64,000 bases of DNA from positions 62,001 through 126,000 of the forward strand of contig NZ_JAPEOQ010000001.1 of the NCBI RefSeq assembly GCF_026341035.1. The letters are read 5' to 3'. Position 1 is the first letter of the stretch. Each line of letters opens with the position of its first letter. Under the pieces are notes generated by a model. That model was not told the DNA's origin, made no database searches, and saw only the letters and a list, made by a program, of their open reading frames with translations. Below, in pieces: positions 1 to 7,892 of this stretch. The stretch comes from Streptomyces sp. NBC_01016. GTDB lineage: Bacteria; Actinomycetota; Actinomycetes; Streptomycetales; Streptomycetaceae. Position numbers and translations under genes: made by a program.

Positions 1-401
1 TCCGCGGCAAGTACCCGACGTACGGCAATGTGCCGCCCGGCGCCCAGTGGTTCATGGACACGCTCGGCCTGTGCATGTTCGTCGCGATCGTCGGCATCAA
101 CGCGGGGCCGAGCTTCACCTCGGGCCTGTCCGAGGCCGGTTGGGGGCTGCTGCTCTTCGGCGCGGTCGCCACCGTCGTCCCCCTCCTGATCGGCTTCCTC
201 TTCGGCCACTACGTGCAGAAGATCCGCTTCCCGATCCTGATGGGCGTCCTCGCCGGCGGCCAGACCACCACCGCGGCGATCGGCGCGATCAACGAGTCCT
301 CCCGCTCCCAGGTGCCGACGCTCGGCTACACGATCCCGTACGCGGTCGGCAACGTGCTCCTGACCATCTGGGGCGCCGTGATCGTCCTGCTCCAACACTG
401 A
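1..401 (+). CDS. aspT: Aspartate-alanine antiporter, C-terminal part (5' end outside window)
   Basis: The reading frame is open from the left edge, so only the last ~133 residues are present. They are strongly hydrophobic, with helices around LCMFVAIVGINAGP, GLLLFGAVATVVPLLIGFLFG and a final GNVLLTIWGAVIVLL segment. A glycine-rich stretch (GVLAGGQTTTAAIGAI) resembles the conserved C-terminal half of the AspT/YidE/YbjL transporter family. The next gene, 28 bases downstream, is aspartate 4-decarboxylase. AspT and AspD are known partners (Tetragenococcus): AspT swaps aspartate in for alanine out, and AspD makes alanine and CO2, which builds a proton gradient. The assignment rests on both the sequence and this pairing; a YidE-type transporter of other specificity is the alternative. 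Confidence 0.8.
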   Translation, partial: RGKYPTYGNVPPGAQWFMDTLGLCMFVAIVGINAGPSFTSGLSEAGWGLLLFGAVATVVPLLIGFLFGHYVQKIRFPILMGVLAGGQTTTAAIGAINESSRSQVPTLGYTIPYAVGNVLLTIWGAVIVLLQH

Positions 402-429
402 GCTCCCGCACCGCACTTAAGGACCCCTC

Positions 430-2082
430 ATGACCAAGACGACGTTCACGCGCGAAGAGATCCAGCAGTACGCCCAGCTCTCCCCCTTCGAGCTGAAGAA
501 CATCTTCATCGACCTCGCCGAGCAGGCGCAGGCCGACAAGCCCGGCCAGAAGGAGAAGTCGAGCCGCCAGATGCTCAACGCGGGCCGCGGCAACCCGAAC
601 TGGATCGCCACGGGCCCCCGAGAGGCGTACTACGCGCTCGGCTACTTCGCCCTGGAGGAGTCGCGGCGCGTGTGGACCGCCGACAACCTCGGCGGGATGC
701 CGGAGAAGCACGGCGCGTACGAGCGCTTCGACGCGTTCGTACGCCGCCACCCCGACCTGCCGGGCATCGAACTGCTCGCCCAGTGCGTCCAGCACGGCAT
801 CCAGCGCTTCGGGTTCGACAAGGACGAGTGGGTGCACGAGCTGACGGACGGCATCACGGGCGACAACTACCCGGTGCCCGACCGCATGTTGACCCATGGC
901 GAGCAGGTGGTGCGCGGCTACCTCGCGGACGAGATGTTCGACAAGAAGGCGCCCGCGGACAACAACTTGTCGCTGTTCGCCACCGAGGGCGGCACGGCGG
1001 CCATGTGCTACATCTTCGACTCCCTCATGAAGAACGGGCTGTTGAAGAAGGGCGACAAGATCGCGCTGATGGTCCCGGTCTTCACTCCGTACATCGAGAT
1101 CGCCGAGCTCGACACCTACGAGTTCGACGTCACGTACATCTCGGCCAGCAAGTTCGCGGAGACGGGCGTGCGCGAGTGGCGGTACCCGGAGGAGGAGGTA
1201 GCCAAGCTGGAGGACCCGGAGATCAAGCTGGTCTGCCTGGTCAACCCCTCCAACCCGCCCTCCCTGGCGCTGAGCACCCGGGTCGCGAACCAGATCAAGG
1301 AGATCGTCGCGGCGAAGAACCCGAACCTGCTGCTCGTCACCGACGACGTGTACGGCACGTTCGTCGAGGGCTTCCGCTCGATCGCCGCCGACCTGCCGCG
1401 CAACACCCTGCTCGTCTACTCGTACTCGAAGCACTACGGGTGCACGGGCTGGCGGCTCGGCGTGATCGGGCTGCACGACGACAACATCATCGACGAGCGG
1501 ATCGCCCAGCTCCCGCAGGAGGAGAAGGACCGCCTCAACAAGCGCTACGGCTCACTAACCTTGGAGCCGGAGAAGATCAAGTTCATCGACCGGCTCGTCG
1601 CGGACTCCCGGCAGGTGGCGCTCAACCACACGGCGGGCCTGTCGCTGCCGCAGCAGGTGATGATGACGCTCTTCTCCCTGTTCGACATGCTGGAGGAGGG
1701 CCAGGCGTACAAGGAGAAGATCCGCTCCATCGTCCACCAGCGCCTCGACCTGCTCCTCGAAGGCGCCCAGATGAAGATCCACGAGGATCCCCACCGGGCC
1801 GCGTACTACATCGAGTTGGACCTCCTTGCCGAGGCCGAGCGCGTCCACGGCAAGGAATTTGCGAGCTTCCTGGAGAAGAACTACGAGCCGGTCGACGCCC
1901 TGTTCCGGCTCGCCCAGCAGACGGGCGTGGTGCTCCTCAACGGCGGCGGCTTCGAGGGCCCCACGTGGTCCGTCCGCGTCTCGCTGGCCAACCTCGACAA
2001 CCTCGACTACCTGAAGATCGGCCACCACCTGCGCGGCATCTTCAACGACTACGCGGAGGAGTGGCAGACCTCAAAGGCGTGA
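430..2082 (+). CDS. aspD: Bifunctional aspartate aminotransferase/aspartate 4-decarboxylase
   Basis: This 550-residue PLP enzyme is predicted to convert L-aspartate to L-alanine and CO2. The fold-type I aminotransferase core includes the PLP lysine in YSKHYGCTGWRLGVIG (K334), a substrate-phosphate region around NNLSLFATEGGTAAM, and the NPSNPPS motif that corresponds to the cofactor-binding NP loop. The length (about 530-550 residues) is that of AspD, not of ordinary ~400-residue aspartate aminotransferases. A moderate purine-rich stretch precedes the ATG. It probably forms an operon with the upstream antiporter. It converges on the chitinase gene with only nine bases between stop codons. Confidence 0.9.
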   Translation: MTKTTFTREEIQQYAQLSPFELKNIFIDLAEQAQADKPGQKEKSSRQMLNAGRGNPNWIATGPREAYYALGYFALEESRRVWTADNLGGMPEKHGAYERFDAFVRRHPDLPGIELLAQCVQHGIQRFGFDKDEWVHELTDGITGDNYPVPDRMLTHGEQVVRGYLADEMFDKKAPADNNLSLFATEGGTAAMCYIFDSLMKNGLLKKGDKIALMVPVFTPYIEIAELDTYEFDVTYISASKFAETGVREWRYPEEEVAKLEDPEIKLVCLVNPSNPPSLALSTRVANQIKEIVAAKNPNLLLVTDDVYGTFVEGFRSIAADLPRNTLLVYSYSKHYGCTGWRLGVIGLHDDNIIDERIAQLPQEEKDRLNKRYGSLTLEPEKIKFIDRLVADSRQVALNHTAGLSLPQQVMMTLFSLFDMLEEGQAYKEKIRSIVHQRLDLLLEGAQMKIHEDPHRAAYYIELDLLAEAERVHGKEFASFLEKNYEPVDALFRLAQQTGVVLLNGGGFEGPTWSVRVSLANLDNLDYLKIGHHLRGIFNDYAEEWQTSKA

Positions 2083-2091
2083 CCCCAGAGG

Positions 2092-3120
2092 TCAGTTGAA
2101 CGAGGCGAACGCCTTCTGGAAGGCGTTCGCCTCCTGCTCCACCGAACTGCACGTCGGCTGCGCCGAGTCGGAGGCCCCGCCCTCGCAGGCCTTGTCGCGG
2201 GTCGCCGACCACATCGACAGGCCGCCGAGGCCCTTCTCCTTCGCGAAGGAGACGAGCTGCGTGGCGTCCTCGACCTTGAAGACCTCGGACGAGACGTCGT
2301 TGACGCCGATCATCGGGGTGATCGCGACGGCCTTCCAGGCGTCCGCGTCCGACAGGCCGAATGCCGACTTCACCTGCGCCTGCGTGGCGGTCGCCGCCTG
2401 CTCGGCGTAGTCGCCCATGTCGCCGCTGTACGACGCCCCGTAGTCCATCGCCATGATGTTGACGAGGTCGGGCGAGGCGCCGTTGTCCTTGGCGTTCTTG
2501 AGGAAGTTCACGCCGTCCTGGGTGAGGCCCTCGGGCATCACCGGCAGCGTCACCGACACGTTCAGGTCGGGGTTGTTCTCCTGCAGCGTCGCGATCGCCT
2601 CGGCGCGCTTGGTGTTGGCGGCCGTGTCGGGCAGCGCGCCGCCCTCGATGTCGAAGTCGACCTTGGTGAGGTCGAACTGGTCGATGACCTTCTGGTACGC
2701 CGCCGCCAGGTCGCCCGCCGAGGAGCAGGCCTGCGCCAGCTCGGTGCCGGACGCGCCACCGAAGGAGACCCGTACGTCACCACCCGCCGACCTCAAGTCA
2801 CCTATCTGCGCCGCGACTTCGTCACTGCCGACATCGGTGACGCCGCCCCACTTCGGAGCGCAGTCGCCGCCGGAGGTGATGAAGGCGAGGTTGAACTCCT
2901 TGACGCCGGTGGCCTTGGAGGAGTCGACCAGATCGAACTTCGGCTGCAACGAGGTGTCGACGTACGGAGCGAAAGTGGCGCCCGCGTCCGCGTCCGTCAC
3001 TTCGGCGGACGCGCCGGAGGCGAAGAGGAACGCGCCGCCACCCACGAGAGCGGCGGCCACGACACCGCCCACCGCCTTCTTCCTGCCGCTGATCCTGCGC
3101 CGGTGCATGCTGCTGCTCAT
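2092..3120 (-). CDS. Secreted GH18 chitinase
   Basis: This 342-residue protein is predicted to be exported and to hydrolyse chitin-type beta-1,4-GlcNAc chains. An N-terminal signal peptide (KKAVGGVVAAALVGGGAFLFASGASA) is followed by a single GH18 domain. The catalytic motif VDFDIEG carries the DxDxE signature, with acid/base Glu at about residue 159 and the aspartates at 155 and 157. SFGGASG is the conserved substrate-side strand and IMAMDYG the Met-Tyr motif near the active site. There is no separate chitin-binding or fibronectin module, so this is a compact catalytic-only enzyme. The start uses an AGGCAGG ribosome site; an internal ATG four codons later is possible. I do not see a good DasR (dre) site in the short upstream region. 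Confidence 0.88.
   Translation of the reverse strand: MSSSMHRRRISGRKKAVGGVVAAALVGGGAFLFASGASAEVTDADAGATFAPYVDTSLQPKFDLVDSSKATGVKEFNLAFITSGGDCAPKWGGVTDVGSDEVAAQIGDLRSAGGDVRVSFGGASGTELAQACSSAGDLAAAYQKVIDQFDLTKVDFDIEGGALPDTAANTKRAEAIATLQENNPDLNVSVTLPVMPEGLTQDGVNFLKNAKDNGASPDLVNIMAMDYGASYSGDMGDYAEQAATATQAQVKSAFGLSDADAWKAVAITPMIGVNDVSSEVFKVEDATQLVSFAKEKGLGGLSMWSATRDKACEGGASDSAQPTCSSVEQEANAFQKAFASFN
2102..2133. terminator. Perfect 14-bp hairpin inside the chitinase 3' end, likely aspD terminator
   Basis: GAGGCGAACGCCTT and AAGGCGTTCGCCTC form a perfect 14-bp stem with a CTGG loop, starting 20 bases after the aspD stop. The hairpin lies inside the last codons of the convergent chitinase gene, which encode EANAFQKAFAS. 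Being symmetric it could act on both strands. There is no U-tract, which is usual for Streptomyces terminators. Confidence 0.6.
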
Positions 3121-3249
3121 CGCGTGCCTGCCTTAGGTATGCGTGGGGGGTGGGTGCGCCCACGAGTAGGTGGGGCCCGGCAGACGCTAGCGACCCGCAA
3201 CCCGGCAATTCGGGCAACAGGGAAGGGCGTTGAGGATCTTAGGGTTGAC

Positions 3250-4647
3250 TTAAGTAAGGGATCGGGACCGGTTAAAGGTCGATACCAATCCTTTGCGTTC
3301 CCGGCCGCGCCGCCCGTGCCCGCGGCGCCCCTGGACGGGCCGGTACCCCTCCAGCTGCAGCCAGATCCGCACCTCGGTGCCGCCGAGCACGGACGAGCCG
3401 ATACGCACGTCGCCGCCGGTGGACTCGGCGACCCGGCGCGCGATGTCCAGACCGAGCCCGGTCGAGCCGACCTCGGCGCCCTCCGTGCCGCGGGCCAGCG
3501 CGGCCTCCGGGTCGGCGATGCCGGGACCCGCGTCGGAGACGAGCACGATCACGGCACCATCGGCCCGGTGCACATCGACCGCGAACGCCGTGCCCTCGGG
3601 GGTGTGCCGGAACACGTTGCCGAGCAGCGCGTCGAGCGCGGCCGCCAACTCCCCGCGGGCGACCGGCAGTCGCACGGGCCGGTCGACGCCGGCGACCCGC
3701 ACCTTGCGCCCCTCGTCCTCGGCGAGCGCCGACCAGAAGTCCATCCGCTCGCGGATCACCTCGGCGGCGTCGCAGCCCGCGCCGGGCCCGGCCGCGGCGG
3801 TCTGGGGCTTGGCTTCCCTGGCCGTACGGATGATGGTGTCGACCTCGTGCTCCAGCTGCTCCACGGCGGCCCGGGTCTGCTCGGCGGCGGGCCCGTCCCC
3901 GAGAGAAGCGGCATTGAGCCGCAACACGGTCAACGGCGTCCGCAGCCGATGCGAAAGATCTGCCGCCAACTCCCTCTCATTGGCGAGCAGTTGAACAACC
4001 TGATCGGCCATCGAGTTGAACGCCACGGCGGCGAGCCGCAGCTCGGTCGGACCGTCCTCGGGCACCCGCGCCCCGAGCTTCCCGTCCCCCAGATCGTGCG
4101 CCGCGCCCACGAGCCGCTGCGCCGGCTGCACCATCCGCCCGCCGAGCCGGTCCGCGACCGCCACGGACCCGATGATCAGCGCGATGCCGACACCACCGAG
4201 CACGACCCACGCGGTCGTCACGCCGTTGGTGACCTCGGCCTCGGGCACGTACACCTCGACGACGGCGATCTTGCCCGTGCTCACCGCGATGGGCTGCAGC
4301 CACACCGAGCCGCCCGGCACGTCCACGACGGTGGCCTGCCGGATGTCGAGCCGGTCCCGGCCGACCCGCTGCTCACCGAGCCGGATCGCCTCGTTCCCGC
4401 CGCCGGCCGGGACGTACACCGACATCCGGTCCTCGCCGCCGGTCTGCGCGGTGGCGAGGGCGCGGTCGAGCTGGTCGCGATCGGTGGTGATGGAGAGGGT
4501 GGGGCCGATGGCGGCGGCGGTCCGCTCCGCGTTGGAGAAGGCCCGGTCCCGCGCCATCTCCTTGATCACGAGTCCGAGCGGTACGGCGAAGGCGACCACC
4601 ACCATCGTCGTGACGGCGAGGCACACCTTCACCAGCGCCCACCTCAT
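3250..4647 (-). CDS. Two-component sensor histidine kinase
   Basis: This is a 465-residue membrane sensor kinase starting at MRWALVKV, chosen because its ATG overlaps the stop of the response-regulator gene (ATGA at 4644-4647). Domain order: N-terminal TM helix, extracytoplasmic sensor region, second TM near GVGIALIIGSVAVADRLGG, HAMP linker, HisKA with phospho-accepting His about residue 233 in DLSHRLRTPLT, and a HATPase_c domain with N box (LLGNVFRHTPEG), G1 box (DAGPGIAD) and GSTGLGLDIA. The kinase and regulator are translationally coupled and surely partners. The stimulus is not evident: the sensor region has no recognised fold. Upstream in-frame ATG codons inside the regulator gene are not needed. 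Confidence 0.9.
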   Translation of the reverse strand: MRWALVKVCLAVTTMVVVAFAVPLGLVIKEMARDRAFSNAERTAAAIGPTLSITTDRDQLDRALATAQTGGEDRMSVYVPAGGGNEAIRLGEQRVGRDRLDIRQATVVDVPGGSVWLQPIAVSTGKIAVVEVYVPEAEVTNGVTTAWVVLGGVGIALIIGSVAVADRLGGRMVQPAQRLVGAAHDLGDGKLGARVPEDGPTELRLAAVAFNSMADQVVQLLANERELAADLSHRLRTPLTVLRLNAASLGDGPAAEQTRAAVEQLEHEVDTIIRTAREAKPQTAAAGPGAGCDAAEVIRERMDFWSALAEDEGRKVRVAGVDRPVRLPVARGELAAALDALLGNVFRHTPEGTAFAVDVHRADGAVIVLVSDAGPGIADPEAALARGTEGAEVGSTGLGLDIARRVAESTGGDVRIGSSVLGGTEVRIWLQLEGYRPVQGRRGHGRRGRERKGLVSTFNRSRSLT

Positions 4648-5333
4648 GCCGGCGGCTCCAGCTTCACACCGACACCCCGCAGGGTGTGCAGATACCGCGG
4701 CCGCGCGGCAGTCTCCCCCAACTTCCTCCGCAACCATGACAAATGAACATCAATGGTCTGGTCGTCCCCGTACGACTGCTGCCACACCTCGGCGAGCAGC
4801 TCCTTGCGCGCGACGACCACGCCGGGGCGTCCGGCGAGGAAGGTCAGCAGATCGAACTCGCGCCGCGTCAGATCCAGCGGCGCACCATCGAGCTCGGCCT
4901 GCCGCCGCAACGGATCGATGGCGAGCCCACCGACCCGGATCACCCGCGAGGGCGGCTCGGCGCCCGTGGTCCCCCGCGAGCGGCGCAGCACGGCGGCCAT
5001 CCGGGCGGACAGGTGCTCGGGCGAGAACGGCTTGGTCAGATAGTCGTCGGCGCCGTCGTTCAGCAGCCGCACGATCTCGGCCTCGTCGTCCCGCGCAGTG
5101 GCGATGATCACGGGTACGTCGGTGATCCCGCGCAGCATCTTGAGCGCCTCGGCCCCGTCGAGATCGGGCAGACCAAGATCCAGAATCACCACGTCGAACC
5201 GGAAATGAGCGACCTCGCGCAGCGCCTCCAACGCGGTGCCGACGCTGCGCACGGTGTGCGCGGCGTCGGTCAGGTGCCGGATGAGGGCTGAGCGTACGAA
5301 CTGGTCGTCCTCGACCACGAGCACACTTGCCAT
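4644..5333 (-). CDS. OmpR/PhoB-family response regulator
   Basis: This 229-residue regulator starts at MASVLVVEDD. It has a receiver domain (acidic pair ED near residues 8-9, phospho-acceptor Asp about residue 52 in VVILDLGLPD, Lys in LTKPFSPEHL) and a C-terminal winged-helix DNA-binding domain (LTRREFDLLTFLAGRPGVVVARKELLAEVW, ending DVHLSWLRRKLGE). It is the first gene of a two-gene operon with the histidine kinase, sharing an ATGA overlap. The reading frame stays open far upstream, but that extension has no regulator features and is rejected. The regulon is not deducible from this window. Confidence 0.92.
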   Translation of the reverse strand: MASVLVVEDDQFVRSALIRHLTDAAHTVRSVGTALEALREVAHFRFDVVILDLGLPDLDGAEALKMLRGITDVPVIIATARDDEAEIVRLLNDGADDYLTKPFSPEHLSARMAAVLRRSRGTTGAEPPSRVIRVGGLAIDPLRRQAELDGAPLDLTRREFDLLTFLAGRPGVVVARKELLAEVWQQSYGDDQTIDVHLSWLRRKLGETAARPRYLHTLRGVGVKLEPPA

Positions 5334-5433
5334 GGGACGGCACCGTACGCCATCCGGTGGTTTTCGGCCCTCTGCCGGGTGACTGCGGTGCTCACGGGAC
5401 AGCCGGGGCGGGTGTGGTGCAGTATGGCCCGCG

Positions 5434-6012
5434 ATGCACGAGAGCCCGCCCCCGCCTTCCCCGAGCCAGGACCACCCCGGCCGTCGACGGTTCACCCACG
5501 GCGTCGCGTGGCTGCTCGCCACCGGGGCCGCGGTGACGCTGTCGTGGTGGGGCGTGCACACGGTGATGTCGGGCACGGTGTACGACCCGCCGCAGGCGCT
5601 GCCCGTCGCGGCCACGCAGGACGAGCCGGACGCGAAGCCGCCGGTGTCCTCCTCGACCCACCGGCCGTCACCGTCGACGTCGACGCGCAAGCCGTCGGCG
5701 TCACCGAGCCGTACGTCACCGTCCCCGTCGAGGTCGGCGTCGTCCCCCTCGCCCACCCCTCGTACGACGTCCCCCGCGCCGCCGTCCTCCGGCTCCGTCA
5801 AGAGCTACGCGACGACCGGCGGCCGCGCGGTCTTCGACCTCCAGAAGACCTCGGCCACCCTCGTCTCCGCGACACCCGCCGCGGGCTGGTCGGTCGAGGT
5901 GTGGAAACAGCCGACGTGGATCCGCGTCGAATTCACCTCGGGCGAGAAAAAGGTCTCAGTCTTCTGCACGTGGCACGACCACGAGCCGACGGTGGAGATC
6001 GCGAAGTACTGA
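5434..6012 (+). CDS. Membrane-anchored protein with Ser/Pro-rich linker, unknown function
   Basis: This 192-residue protein has an N-terminal cytoplasmic stretch, one TM helix (VAWLLATGAAVTLSWWGV), a long low-complexity Ser/Thr/Pro linker (about residues 65-118) and a small C-terminal domain of about 70 residues with two cysteine-free strands and one Cys near the end (VSVFCTWHDHEP). The design suits a domain displayed outside the membrane across the cell wall. It is divergent from the two-component operon with about 100 bases between, so shared regulation is possible. I do not recognise the C-terminal domain. The start has no strong ribosome site, so the exact N-terminus is uncertain. Confidence 0.7.
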   Translation: MHESPPPPSPSQDHPGRRRFTHGVAWLLATGAAVTLSWWGVHTVMSGTVYDPPQALPVAATQDEPDAKPPVSSSTHRPSPSTSTRKPSASPSRTSPSPSRSASSPSPTPRTTSPAPPSSGSVKSYATTGGRAVFDLQKTSATLVSATPAAGWSVEVWKQPTWIRVEFTSGEKKVSVFCTWHDHEPTVEIAKY

Positions 6013-6017
6013 CCGCT

Positions 6018-6190
6018 TTCAGCCCCGCTCTTGGACGAGAGCCCGCGGGGCCCGGGGCTTTCAAGCCCCGCTCTGGGACGAGACTCGCGGGGTCCGGGGC
6101 GGAGCCCCGATCTTTCAAGCCCAGCGGCGGGTGGGCAAATCCAGCCCCGCCGGCGATTGAGGCGCGGGGCCCGGGGCGGAGCCCCGCGAC
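6018..6190. repeat. GC-rich palindromic repeat family A, copy 1 (multi-unit)
   Basis: This convergent gap holds several units built from the modules CGGGGTCCGGGGCGGAGCCC and CAAGCCCCGCCGGCGATTGA. The first module folds into a hairpin. The same modules recur at seven other loci in the window, all at gene 3' ends. Confidence 0.85.
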
Positions 6191-6201
6191 GTGGGCCACG
6201 G

Positions 6202-7074
6202 CTAGCGAAACACGGACGGTGGCGGAGCCGGAGACGCCTTCGCCGACGCATCGGTGACCGCCCCCACCCCACCCGTGAAGTCCACAAGCTCCTTGCCATG
6301 CACAACCCGCCCCGGATGAGGGTCCCCCGCCGCCCGCCGCGTCAACTCCGCCACACCCAACACCCCCGCGGACGCGACCAGCACCGCGTTCCCGAACCGC
6401 TTCCCCCGCAGCACCGCCGGATCGGCGACGAGCGCAAGCTCGGGAAAGACAGCCGCGGCAGTGGCAATCTGCCCCCGCAGATACGCGAGCGGCGGCCCGT
6501 CCGCGATATTCGCGACATACGTCCCCGCCGGCCGCAACACCCGCCGCACCTCCGCCAGGAACTCCATACTGGTGAGATGCGCGGGCGTCCGGGCCCCACT
6601 GAACACATCGGCCACGAGCACGTCCGCCCAGTCGTCGGGCAACTTGGCCAGCGCCTCACGCGCGTCGGCGGTCCGCACCCGGATCCGCTGCCCCGGGTCC
6701 AACGGCAGCGTGCCGCGCACGAGTTGGATCAGCGCTCCGTCACGCTCCACGACCTGCTGCGTGGAGCGGGGCCGGGTGGCGGCGACGTAGCGGGCCAGGG
6801 TGAACGCCCCGCCGCCGAGGTGCACGGCCTGCACGGGGCGGCCCCGCTCGGCGGCCAGATCGATGACGTGCCCGATACGGCGCTGGTACTCGAAGGTGAG
6901 GTGGCCCGGGTCGTCGAGATCCACGTGCGACTGCGGCGCACCGTCCACGAGCAGCGTCCAGCCGGCCGGACGGTCCCGGTCGGGCACCAGCTCGGCGAGC
7001 CCACCGTCGACCTTCTCGACCACGGCTTCCCGCCCCGCGCGCCCCTGCCCCTGCTTCCCTCGCGACCTTCCCAT
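6202..7074 (-). CDS. Spermidine synthase-like methyltransferase-fold protein
   Basis: This 290-residue cytoplasmic protein has a Rossmann-like SAM/aminopropyl-transferase domain. AVHLGGGAFTLARYVA is the glycine-rich nucleotide loop, TQQVVERDGALIQLVRG the acidic strand, RVRTADAREAL the D-A motif, and DVLVADVFSGARTP the DxxxxD-type catalytic region; TFEYQRRIGHVIDL is typical of SpeE-family proteins. Streptomyces carry several such proteins, many of which are not true spermidine synthases. The N-terminus is basic and Gly/Arg-rich. The gene stands alone, converging on the previous membrane protein gene. True substrates cannot be assigned from sequence. Confidence 0.8.
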   Translation of the reverse strand: MGRSRGKQGQGRAGREAVVEKVDGGLAELVPDRDRPAGWTLLVDGAPQSHVDLDDPGHLTFEYQRRIGHVIDLAAERGRPVQAVHLGGGAFTLARYVAATRPRSTQQVVERDGALIQLVRGTLPLDPGQRIRVRTADAREALAKLPDDWADVLVADVFSGARTPAHLTSMEFLAEVRRVLRPAGTYVANIADGPPLAYLRGQIATAAAVFPELALVADPAVLRGKRFGNAVLVASAGVLGVAELTRRAAGDPHPGRVVHGKELVDFTGGVGAVTDASAKASPAPPPSVFR

Positions 7075-7153
7075 TCGGCCATTATCGACGGCCGCGCCCG
7101 GAACGGCTCAGCGGTGGTTGCCCACCGGGGCCCCGGCCCCCGCACGCACGGAC

Positions 7154-7618
7154 TCAGCGGTGGTTGTCCGCCGCCTCGATCATGCGCGCCGCCTCGTCGA
7201 GCGCGGCCCGCAGCACCGCGGGGTCGGTGACCAGGTCCGTGAGCCCCTCCACGGGGTCCGGCGGGAGCAGCCAGCCCGTGCCCTCGACCGGTGGGTCGGG
7301 CCGGGCACCGAGCGCGAGGCCGCGGCCCTGCGTGTGCGTGCAGTCGCTGCCGGGCACGTCCCAGCCGTCGGCGGTGCCGGGCGGGACGAGGAAGCCGAGG
7401 GTGTCGCCGCCCCCGTCGTGCAGCACGGGACCAACCGTTTCCGTACAGCCGCGGCGCAGGATGTCGACCGCCTCCAGGCCCTGCCGGGCCGGCACGGTGA
7501 CCAGGTCGCAGTCGCCCGGCGGCGATGCGCTGCTCTCCTCGCTCGGTCGATGCCGCACCGTCGTGGGAGTCGTTGGGGTCGTGGGAAGTGACAGCATGGG
7601 CTTGGTCGCGTCCAACAC
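7154..7618 (-). CDS. Conserved actinomycete protein divergent from a regulator; unknown function
   Basis: This 154-residue protein starts at a GTG (VLDATKPMLSL) chosen for the GAGGAGGG ribosome site ending about seven bases upstream; longer in-frame starts lack one. A Thr-rich N-terminus is followed by a compact domain (DLVTVPARQGLEAVDILRR, GPVLHDGGGDTLGFLVPPGTADGW, GTGWLLPPDP). The pattern of motifs resembles the non-catalytic prim-pol N-terminal-like proteins common in Streptomyces, a family link I hold loosely. It is divergent from the TPR regulator at 7893 with 274 bases between, a pairing that suggests co-regulation. No function can be stated. Confidence 0.68.
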   Translation of the reverse strand: MLDATKPMLSLPTTPTTPTTVRHRPSEESSASPPGDCDLVTVPARQGLEAVDILRRGCTETVGPVLHDGGGDTLGFLVPPGTADGWDVPGSDCTHTQGRGLALGARPDPPVEGTGWLLPPDPVEGLTDLVTDPAVLRAALDEAARMIEAADNHR

Positions 7619-7892
7619 GTCGGTCCCTCCTCGCTCGTGGGGTTCCGCCGCAAGGTTCAACGCGTACGCGCCGTCAACAGCTACGGCGGCACGCCGCCGC
7701 AAAGGATGGCAGTTCATGGCGGATCGTGGGTGAGATATCCGGTTTGTAGCCAAACCCAGCGTGTCGGGGTCGTGACAGCCGGTACCTTCGAGCCTCGCCG
7801 GAACATGGAAGTTGCGGCAGCCCTCCCCTCGGGGCCCCGGGCGCTCCCAACTTCCCTGCCGTCCGGCACGGTTCGCACGGGAGGACCCGCTC

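Noticed and set aside
289..1476. 395-residue open frame antisense to aspD
   Set aside because: Arg/Val/Leu-rich composition of a high-GC shadow frame, no motifs, no ribosome site; aspD on the other strand is convincing.
3283..3297. GGTCGATACC as a dre site for the chitinase
   Set aside because: Two mismatches in the ten-base core and it lies within the kinase gene, 160 bases from the chitinase start.
5334..5801. N-terminal extension of the response regulator
   Set aside because: It overlaps the divergent gene at 5434 and is low-complexity; MASVLVVEDD is the normal start of a receiver domain.
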